Assembly (NCBI RefSeq): GCF_000735355.1
Contig: NZ_JMPI01000076.1
Span: 1 to 47,888 of the forward strand
Length of the DNA: 47,888 nucleotides
Direction: 5' to 3'
Source: Buttiauxella agrestis ATCC 33320
Lineage (GTDB): Bacteria; Pseudomonadota; Gammaproteobacteria; Enterobacterales; Enterobacteriaceae
In this document: positions 7,576 through 14,070 of the stretch, one piece after another
Layout: the number at the start of each line of letters is the position of its first letter
Numbering within the stretch: the first letter of the stretch is position 1
The notes under the pieces: generated by a model
The model's database searches: none
What the model was told of the DNA's origin: nothing
The model's input: only the letters and a program-made list of their open reading frames with translations
Made by a program: the position numbers and the translations under genes

Positions 7576-9801
7576 ATGGCTGATATCAACGCAATGAGGC
7601 TGGATCAGTCCGTCACCCGTCCGGAACAGGATCGCTATGGTTTCCGCTATGTCGCCGCACAGCTGGCACAGTCTGTTCAGGCTATTGGCCGCGAAGGAAG
7701 CGCCGTTATCGGTATTGAAGGTGCATGGGGCTCAGGAAAAACCAGTCTGCTGAACCTGCTGCGTGCGGCACTGGATGAGCAAAAAGAGGACAACACCTTT
7801 GTCCTGAGTATCTCCCCCTGGCTCGATGGCAGTGACACCAGTCTGGTGGAATCGCTGCTGATACCGGTGGCAGGTATCATTGCCGCTGAGGAAGAGCGTC
7901 GCCTTTCGCCCGAAGAGCGGGAAAGCCTCGAAAAGAAAAAGGGGCTCACCCGGACAGCCCGTACCCTCATGGAATATACCAGAGCGACGGCCCGCCATCT
8001 GGCTCCGCTGGCTCAGGCCGCGACGGTGATCCCGGGCGTACCTGATGCGAGCGGGGCGCTGAACGCACTATCGGAAACCAGCTGGTTAAAAGAAAAACAA
8101 AAAACCGCAGCGGAGATGCGTACCGAAATCGCAGAAAAAATTGTCGAAATGGATCTCAGTTTTATTATTCTTCTCGATGATCTGGACAGGCTGGAGCCTG
8201 CGCAGGCTGTGGAAGTTGTCCGTCTGGTCAAATCCGTCGCCGATTTTCCCCGCTTCCGCTACATACTCTGTTATGACAAGACGGTGCTGGCGCAAGCCAT
8301 CAAGAAAGGACTGGGCGTGGAGGATGGCGAACTTTACCTGCAGAAAATCGTGCAGATTTCCTTCAGTCTGCCGAGGCCGGAATCCTTTGATCTCCGCCGT
8401 GAATTTAACGCAGGTGTTGTCAGATTATACGAGTCGGTAAACGGAATTAACGTTGACGAAGCAATGCAAAGTGACCTGGACAGAGTAACCGACCTCTATG
8501 GCGCAAGCCTGAAAACTCCACGGGAGGTACAACTGGCACTGAATGGAATGACCTTCCGCTACAGTGGAATCCGTGATTATGTGTACTTGCCGGATCTTTG
8601 CTTTCTCCAGTTGATACGTACCACCAATTCCGGGCTGTATGACTGGGTAGAAGAATATCTGACAGAACGTGCCATCGTGGAATCAGGGGATGGAAGTGTC
8701 AGTGAAGAAGAACAAAAAGCACTCGTTCAAACTTTGGGTTCATGCCTGTCGAGATTCCGAGCCTCAGAGGCTAAATCTGCAACTTCCCTGCGGCACTGGG
8801 TACCGGGTATTTCAGGGTACAAGCTTGATAAGCTGTCCTTGTTCGGACAGACCGCGGATGATGAAAAAGCGATGATGACTGCGAACCGCCGTCTCGGAAG
8901 CTCCGCATACTGGCGTTACTACTTTGCTTTTTCATCCCCGCAGAACATTCTCCCTCCGACTTATTTTGATGAGCTCTTCCGTATGGCCGGGAACCCGCAA
9001 TCCGGCGAGCCTCTGAAGGAGGAACTGCTGAGTCAGATAAACAGTAACGGCGTTTCTTCCCGAACCTGGTTTGAGCATATCCTGAGCCAGCTGACACGTC
9101 CGATGATACACGAACATACGGCATCCGAATGTGCTGGTCTGCTGGCGTTCTTCTTCAGCGCAGGTGATGAGATCACCACGCGTTACAGGCAGAGAAACCG
9201 CTGGTTTTCCCGGTATGACCTTGATGTCAACAGGGTTGTAGATCGGCTGCTGAGAAGGATGCTTGACGATGACCGTGCGAAAGCGATGGCTACTCTGCAT
9301 TCACTGACAATGCAAGGAACTTCATGGGTCTGGATTGCAAACTATATCCGCGATTTGTTGTGGCAGAATGGGCTGGCCGGTAACCGGTTTGTGTCTGAGG
9401 AGGAACGGGTGCTGACGAATGAGGAACTGCAGTGTGTTCGCCATCATTTTTGCGAACGGCTGAAGGGTGGTGAGCTGAAATCAGACTTTCTGCATAGAGG
9501 TGAGTTGGGCGGATTTGTCTGGGCCTGGCAGGATATTGCAGGCCCGGAATCACTAAGATCCTGGATCTCACAGTACGGTACCTGTGATGAGTCATTTCTG
9601 ACGTTATTGCTGAGTCTGCGCTCTCATATTATCTCCAGTGCAACCGGACACTATCTGGTTCTGAAACTAAATGATGTCAGCCCTCTGTTCGGTGGTGAAA
9701 AGGTAATCATTGAAAGGCTTGAGCGGATCCAGACCGAAGGTCTGTTCCCTGAGCAGACTGACGAAATCAATAAAGCTATCGCGCTCAGCAAATCATTCTG
9801 A
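7576..9801 (+). CDS. pifA: PifA-type KAP-family P-loop NTPase (phage exclusion)
   Basis: This 741-residue protein is a KAP NTPase, the family named after Kidins220, ARMS and PifA. The Walker A is GAWGSGKTS near residue 52, and the Walker B is IILLDDLDR near residue 196 with the DDLDR form typical of KAP proteins. A small hydrophobic patch (LAPLAQAATVIPGVPDASGALN) may associate with membrane. F PifA blocks phage T7 development, associated with membrane damage and abortive infection. It follows pifC by one base, so PifC presumably controls it. It is intact and close to the family's usual length. Which phages it excludes cannot be inferred. Confidence 0.9.
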   Translation: MADINAMRLDQSVTRPEQDRYGFRYVAAQLAQSVQAIGREGSAVIGIEGAWGSGKTSLLNLLRAALDEQKEDNTFVLSISPWLDGSDTSLVESLLIPVAGIIAAEEERRLSPEERESLEKKKGLTRTARTLMEYTRATARHLAPLAQAATVIPGVPDASGALNALSETSWLKEKQKTAAEMRTEIAEKIVEMDLSFIILLDDLDRLEPAQAVEVVRLVKSVADFPRFRYILCYDKTVLAQAIKKGLGVEDGELYLQKIVQISFSLPRPESFDLRREFNAGVVRLYESVNGINVDEAMQSDLDRVTDLYGASLKTPREVQLALNGMTFRYSGIRDYVYLPDLCFLQLIRTTNSGLYDWVEEYLTERAIVESGDGSVSEEEQKALVQTLGSCLSRFRASEAKSATSLRHWVPGISGYKLDKLSLFGQTADDEKAMMTANRRLGSSAYWRYYFAFSSPQNILPPTYFDELFRMAGNPQSGEPLKEELLSQINSNGVSSRTWFEHILSQLTRPMIHEHTASECAGLLAFFFSAGDEITTRYRQRNRWFSRYDLDVNRVVDRLLRRMLDDDRAKAMATLHSLTMQGTSWVWIANYIRDLLWQNGLAGNRFVSEEERVLTNEELQCVRHHFCERLKGGELKSDFLHRGELGGFVWAWQDIAGPESLRSWISQYGTCDESFLTLLLSLRSHIISSATGHYLVLKLNDVSPLFGGEKVIIERLERIQTEGLFPEQTDEINKAIALSKSF

Positions 9802-9838
9802 TTTTTCCAGCAAAGTCATTTTACCAACAATTCCCAGG

Positions 9839-9864
9839 GAACCTGCCCAGCAGGTTCTCTTTTT
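9839..9864 (+). terminator. Terminator of the pifCA operon
   Basis: A 7-bp perfect stem (GAACCTG at 9839-9845, CAGGTTC at 9851-9857) is followed by TCTCTTTTT. It lies about 40 bases after the pifA stop codon. Confidence 0.75.
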
Positions 9865-10063
9865 GACTGGCACAACCTTCTTATTTGCTTTCAGGAAAAA
9901 AATAGCTTTCGGGCGATGCTTATTTTACGTGATAAATCTGAGTTTGCCGCCCGTAAAATTCTGGAAAAGGCCAGAATAGCCACTCCATCTTGTTCAGGTA
10001 AGTTATTCTGGAAATGGGTTCAGAATTTTATATTCAAAGCGTGCAAGTCATCGCAGGAATATT

Positions 10064-10846
10064 ATGAAAATAAATCTTCAGCCGTATCTGCACAGCATAA
10101 CCACAACCCTGTCTCTGCCTGCCGGACTCAGCCCGGATGCGATGGACAGGATAAAAGTGGTGGCGCTGATGGCCATGATGCTGGATCACATCAACACGAT
10201 TTTTCTGCAGCCTCCTTGGCCGGAACTGTATGCCATCGGCCGGATGGCCTTTCCCCTGTTTCTGATGATCTGGGCCGTGAATGTCCGTCAGCAATCGGGA
10301 AGATTGCAACACCAAGCGAACAGGTTGTGGATATGGGCCGTCATCACACAACCCGTCTTTGCTCTGACGTTTCACGCTCCGCATCCCTGGTACGCCCTGA
10401 ACATTTTGTTTGTATTCGCGGGTGTCACGCAGTTGCTGGCACTGGATCACACATATGGTTTCCCGGGACGGTTTGCCGGCGTGATACTGCTCGTGCTCCT
10501 GGTTTATCCGTTATCACTCGCCAGTTATGGTCTTCAGGGAGTGATGTTGGCCCTTTCACTGGCCGTGTTTTATTCCACACAAACTCTCCGTGATAAACAG
10601 GGAGCTGCTCTGGTTGCCTTTCTCTCACTGTGTACGCTCAATGGCGTGGGTCACCTCGCAGACAAACCCGCAGACGCACTACTTTATGCGGTACTGCCGA
10701 CCGTACTGTTTCCTCCCGTGGTCCTTTCACTTGCCTCCCGGTATCAGCCTACACAAAACACGCGCTTTTTGCCCCGCCGGTTTTTCTACTTCGCTTATAG
10801 CGGCCATCTATTACTACTTGGTCTGATACATCGGTTAATGATGTGA
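10064..10846 (+). CDS. traX: TraX pilin N-acetyltransferase
   Basis: This 260-residue hydrophobic protein matches F TraX (248 aa), which acetylates the N-terminus of the processed pilin in the inner membrane. The N-terminal block GLSPDAMDRIKVVALMAMMLDHIN, with the conserved MxLDH, is diagnostic of the TraX family. It is followed by RMAFPLFLMIWAVN and several further transmembrane segments. CAGGAA precedes the ATG. In F, traX follows traI on the same strand; here it is on the opposite strand to tra, isolated between pifA and the replicon, so it needs its own promoter. It appears intact. Confidence 0.92.
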   Translation: MKINLQPYLHSITTTLSLPAGLSPDAMDRIKVVALMAMMLDHINTIFLQPPWPELYAIGRMAFPLFLMIWAVNVRQQSGRLQHQANRLWIWAVITQPVFALTFHAPHPWYALNILFVFAGVTQLLALDHTYGFPGRFAGVILLVLLVYPLSLASYGLQGVMLALSLAVFYSTQTLRDKQGAALVAFLSLCTLNGVGHLADKPADALLYAVLPTVLFPPVVLSLASRYQPTQNTRFLPRRFFYFAYSGHLLLLGLIHRLMM

Positions 10847-11602
10847 CGAAATCGAGCACCCACCCGAGCTCTGAGTCAGTTCAGTGGGCGTATTGTATGC
10901 CGCTACGCGGCATGGAGGCGCCAGCCGGTGTCACTTATCGCATCGATCTGAACGGCGCCGGTTACGCGGCGTAGCCGCCCTGTACTGATAGTTTCCACCA
11001 ATCGCCCCCTCCGCCCTGTTCAGCCAGACCCGCTGACCGCTACGAAGAATCTGCTTTGCGCCGTCGGAGTGGTCCGGGCAGTGCCCGGGCGTATCTCCGC
11101 GTTAGCGCCGTCAGGCGCTTACGGGCGTGTACTTCAATCCTGAAGCAACACTACCTACAGCCATTCCTTAGCTAGTTACAACATCCATTATAAAGCCACT
11201 CTGTTCCGGGCCTGTGGCCCGGGGCGGCGGGGCTTTGCAGTGGGACAGGTTTCGCTGGGGGTAACAGATAACAAAGGACGGGACCCGCCGCATGCGGTGG
11301 GGGGTACTTTAAAGAGAAGTGATAATGGTAGCTGGAGGGATATTTGCCCCGAGCAAAGCGAGGGGAGGTACTTTCGAGTGTCATGCGAAGCTGACACGAA
11401 AGAGACTCCCTTTTTAGGGCTTATTTTGTTCAGAAATAATGTTCGAAGCTAATCATATACTGGGGGGGTCATTCGAATTTAACTACATGAAAGATGAGCG
11501 ATACCTGTCTTTTGTCAGCGCAGGCGTCTCAGTACGTGAGTCAGGTGAAGTAATAGAGTGAAAAAACGGACGGGTGATGGCTTTAAAAGGAGGAATTCCT
11601 GA
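10847..11602. other. Hairpin-rich region downstream of repA, putative replication origin
   Basis: About 750 GC-rich bases without a credible gene lie immediately downstream of repA (transcribed leftward), where CIS and oriR lie in RepFIIA-type replicons. Perfect inverted repeats include CCGGGCA-G-TGCCCGG (11074-11088), AGCGCC-GTCA-GGCGCT (11104-11119), CCGGGCC-TGT-GGCCCGG (11206-11222), and a stem with one bulge at 11371-11402 followed by CTCCCTTTTT. The hairpins could include a single-strand initiation or primosome site. I found no consensus DnaA box, so the origin call rests on position. Confidence 0.5.
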
Positions 11603-11644
11603 ATGGCAGGCAGCAGAAAACCCGCGAAGGACGCGGTTCTGTAA
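11603..11644 (+). other. 13-codon ORF with strong Shine-Dalgarno
   Basis: AAAGGAGG lies eight bases before an ATG that opens a 13-codon frame (MAGSRKPAKDAVL). A second AAAGGAGG follows its stop codon. It sits convergent to, and just past, the repA stop. It could be a short leader peptide or chance; there is no recognised homologue. Confidence 0.2.
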
Positions 11645-11666
11645 AAGGAGGGGTAAAAGACAGGCG

Positions 11667-12713
11667 TCAGTGTGCCCCGGCTTTCTCCAGGAGGAGCCGG
11701 TAATACTTCTCTTTATCCAGACGTTTCAGGTCAGGATGTTCATGCTCGACCGCACGTTCGATCTCCCGTACACGATACAACGGTGCGTCAGGGCTGGTTG
11801 ACCAACGCACCCACGCCTTCCAGTGACGATCGTTCTCTGAAGACTTTCCGACACGCCGCATTTTCTGGTCCAGCGCATCAATCTGCGCCCCCAGGTCCTG
11901 CGTCACACGTCGCTTTTCTTCCCTCAGTTCCGGGCTGACCACCCAGCGCTTGATTTTGCGCAGGCGGTTTTTAAGCGAATGGTGCCTGTCGATATCGATA
12001 CCCATACGCGCCATCTTCAGCAGGTGGTGTTCGTAACGCAGACTGAGTGACTCAGCCAGCCCCTGAGCAATGGCCCACTGCCGGTATTTGTGAAGCCACT
12101 GACGAATTTCGTCCACGGTAATACCCCGTGAAGTGAAAAACTTCTCGGTCAGGAAGATACGCATGGGTTTGTACTGGCCAGAATCGGTGTCATGGTCGCG
12201 GTGGATCACCAGGTAGTCGAGTTCTTCCTGGACCCGCAGCGCATGCAGCAGAACGTCATAGGCCAGACGGCCATTTTCATAACGATGGAGCACTCCCATC
12301 CGGCGCGCCAGCGCCTCAACCGGCAGCATGACTTCAAACATATAGTCGCTGTCAGGGTTGTAGTCACAGTTGGCCGCAAGCGTCAGTGAGAGCGCCGTTA
12401 AGGCTTCACGGCTTTCCTGGCGTGTGCTCACGCGCATGGGTTTCGGGGTAAAGGAACTGTCGAACAGTCGGGTCCAGGGCGTGTAACCCCGGCGACGCAG
12501 TGACACCAGTTCCGGATTCCGGTTCCAGTCGTGGCTCTTCAGACGCGCCACCACTTTAGCGGCCATGCCACGGGGCGTACTGCCGGTGAAAGCAGGCTGA
12601 TAATTTCGGTGTGTTTTAGACTGCCCCTTACGCAGACGATTGGCTTCGCCACGCCGGGAGGGACGGTACTGAGGTACGGGCGCAGCCCGCAGGTGAATAA
12701 CCTGGTTAGTCAC
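11667..12713 (-). CDS. repA: Replication initiation protein RepA
   Basis: This 348-residue basic protein fits the IncFII RepA superfamily. The N-terminus is Arg-rich (PVPQYRPSRRGEANRLRKGQ). The central part reads MGVLHRYENGRLAYDVLLHALRVQEELDYLVIHRD and is followed by MRIFLTEKFFTSRGITVDEIRQWLHKYRQW, resembling the initiator core. It is longer than R1 RepA (285 aa) and closer in size to IncL/M and I-complex initiators. Translation starts at a GTG (12713) whose upstream GGGCGGG can be sequestered in a hairpin, with a leader ORF ending just before it. This points to pseudoknot-activated translation held down by an antisense RNA. It would act with host factors at the origin to its left. Confidence 0.85.
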   Translation of the reverse strand: MTNQVIHLRAAPVPQYRPSRRGEANRLRKGQSKTHRNYQPAFTGSTPRGMAAKVVARLKSHDWNRNPELVSLRRRGYTPWTRLFDSSFTPKPMRVSTRQESREALTALSLTLAANCDYNPDSDYMFEVMLPVEALARRMGVLHRYENGRLAYDVLLHALRVQEELDYLVIHRDHDTDSGQYKPMRIFLTEKFFTSRGITVDEIRQWLHKYRQWAIAQGLAESLSLRYEHHLLKMARMGIDIDRHHSLKNRLRKIKRWVVSPELREEKRRVTQDLGAQIDALDQKMRRVGKSSENDRHWKAWVRWSTSPDAPLYRVREIERAVEHEHPDLKRLDKEKYYRLLLEKAGAH

Positions 12714-12714
12714 A

Positions 12715-12735
12715 CCCGCCCGAACTTATGGCGGG
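12715..12735 (-). promoter_or_regulatory. Structure III and pseudoknot partner in the repA leader
   Basis: On the mRNA strand CCCGCC (12735-12730) can pair with GGCGGG (12720-12715), hiding the repA Shine-Dalgarno region. The stop codon of the leader ORF (TAA, 12728-12726) lies in the loop. CCGCCA (12734-12729) is also complementary to UGGCGG in the loop of structure I (12823-12818), so a six-pair pseudoknot is possible. In ColIb-P9 and IncB plasmids this arrangement activates rep translation. Confidence 0.75.
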
Positions 12736-12983
12736 CAGGGGTTGTCTTCTGTTTTGCATGCGTTATAATCCATCTCAGGCCAGCGCCTGCTTTTGGACCC
12801 CCTGATATCTGCTGCTTCCGCCAAGTTGCTTTGCAGATTTCGGGGGGTTTTTGCATTCAGGCTCCGGCGATATCGCTGAAGCCTTCTCCCGGACGATTTA
12901 CGGATACGTCCAATCCTGTGTCCCTTCTCCCACCGGGCCGCATTTTTCCGATGGCAGTTTTTACTTTTCCCTTCTCGTTTCAC
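12726..12983 (-). CDS. RepY/RepB-like leader peptide ORF of repA
   Basis: An open frame ends at the TAA that lies inside the repA translation-control hairpin, the position of RepY in ColIb-P9 and RepB in IncB plasmids. The longest frame is 85 codons from a GTG at 12983. In-frame internal starts include an ATG giving a 15-residue peptide (MDYNACKTEDNPCPP) just downstream of structure I. Which start is used is unresolved. The role would be mechanical: ribosomes ending at this stop open structure III so that repA can be translated. The peptide is very basic and Arg-rich over most of its length and matches no family I recognise. Confidence 0.6.
   Translation of the reverse strand: MKREGKSKNCHRKNAARWEKGHRIGRIRKSSGRRLQRYRRSLNAKTPRNLQSNLAEAADIRGSKSRRWPEMDYNACKTEDNPCPP
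12742..12769 (+). promoter_or_regulatory. Promoter of the antisense RNA
   Basis: TTGTCT (12742-12747) and a perfect TATAAT (12764-12769) are spaced by 16 bases on the strand opposite to repA. Transcription would start near 12776, just ahead of the hairpin RNA. Confidence 0.75.
12776..12852 (+). ncRNA. Antisense RNA controlling repA (RNAI/Inc type)
   Basis: The predicted transcript is about 75 nt. Its main element is a 16-bp near-perfect stem (12797-12812 with 12833-12848) and a 20-base loop that ends in a T5 tract, so the hairpin also serves as terminator. The loop carries CCGCCA, the complement of UUGGCGG in the repA leader; a UUGGCG loop is characteristic of IncI and IncB structure I targets. 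Binding would block leader-peptide translation and pseudoknot formation, setting copy number and incompatibility. The start is predicted from the promoter. Confidence 0.8.
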
Positions 12984-13276
12984 CCCACCACAAGGTGCCC
13001 CTGTCAGTACCGGTCGTACCAGCTCACAGAAATTTACGTTAAGGAAAAAAAGTAATACTTTTAGTGTGAAACCTCACCACAAGGCCCACAGAGGATTCCG
13101 AGTTTACCGTTTTGTCTGACTCAATTCCAGCAGGTATGCGCGCGAAATCACCGATGGGATCGGAATTTCAGGTGTTGATCGAATTTACTGTGAAATGGAT
13201 CGGGGAAAATGTACATCAGTCATGCTGTATGGGGGTAATCTGGCGGAATATATCCCCACACCCAGTGGCACTTGTT

Positions 13277-14056
13277 TTACTGGCGAGCTTTATCGATGGC
13301 GATTTTCAGCTGTTCCGCCGTGGCCGTACCGGGAAACACCGTGATGTTTTTCGGCGTGGCCTGTCTGACCGGCATCACGATAAGACCCGGTGTCCCGGTC
13401 AGACCCAGTGTGCGGGCCAGTTCATCATTTCGCGCAAGTGCGGCCATCTGATCGCTCTCCGGGAACGGTTTTTTACCCAGTGCCGCCCGGGTAGCCTGAG
13501 AAATATCATCCAGCGTGAGCGCCCCTTCGATATTCCCGGTGTCATAAATACCGTTGTGATAGGTCAGGTAGGCGTCAGGACCGGCAGCTTTCCATATCGC
13601 CACGCCCCGTTCAGCTGCTTTGCGCGAGTTTTCAAAACGGTCACCAAATATTGGCCACTCCTTGAAGAGGTACCGGACTGAGGACTGCTGTTTCATCACT
13701 TCCTCTATGTCAGGCGCCATATGGCTGCAGTGCACGCACTGGTAATCAAAGAATTCAATCACAGCCACCGGGGCATCTTCAGGCCCGATGACCGGCGTAT
13801 CCGGATCGGTAAGCAGCGCGTTCTGATTGTCCATCACCTTTATCGAAAATACCTGCTGCTGGCGCTCACGCTGCTGTGTCTGCAGTTTCTGGCTCACCTG
13901 GACCAGAATCTCAGGATGCGATACCAGGTAATCAGCGGCAATTTCGCCTATCCAGGCCTCCTGTGCCGGGGTGAAGAGTGGCGCCGAAGCCGAGGCGGCA
14001 GAAACCAACGCAATGTATGATGTAACTACTATGCTTAATAACTTTATCTTTTTCAT
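13277..14056 (-). CDS. Periplasmic DsbA-family thiol oxidoreductase
   Basis: This 259-residue protein has a signal peptide (about residues 1-24), an N-terminal helical region (LFTPAQEAWIGEIAADYLVSHPEILVQ) as in Com1/DsbG-like proteins, and a thioredoxin fold with the active site FFDYQCVHCSHMAP (C106 and C109). The cis-proline loop GTPGLIV is in the expected place. It starts 14 bases after the traI stop, so it is probably the last gene of the tra operon. It could form or repair disulfides in Cys-rich Tra proteins such as TraN, TraU and TraH, which matters because TrbB here has lost one active-site cysteine. A dsbA-like gene at this position is not part of F. Confidence 0.85.
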   Translation of the reverse strand: MKKIKLLSIVVTSYIALVSAASASAPLFTPAQEAWIGEIAADYLVSHPEILVQVSQKLQTQQRERQQQVFSIKVMDNQNALLTDPDTPVIGPEDAPVAVIEFFDYQCVHCSHMAPDIEEVMKQQSSVRYLFKEWPIFGDRFENSRKAAERGVAIWKAAGPDAYLTYHNGIYDTGNIEGALTLDDISQATRAALGKKPFPESDQMAALARNDELARTLGLTGTPGLIVMPVRQATPKNITVFPGTATAEQLKIAIDKARQ

Positions 14057-14070
14057 GAGTGTTCCCGGGA

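Noticed and set aside
6720..7589. 289-codon minus-strand open frame opposite pifC
   Set aside because: It is the antisense of a well-supported gene, has no ribosome site, and its sequence is low in recognisable structure.
9916..10593. 225-codon plus-strand open frame overlapping traX
   Set aside because: Wrong frame relative to the clear TraX protein and lacking any recognisable domain.
12531..13055. 174-codon plus-strand open frame over the repA leader
   Set aside because: It crosses the 5' end of repA, the antisense RNA hairpin and the pseudoknot elements; no ribosome site or domain.
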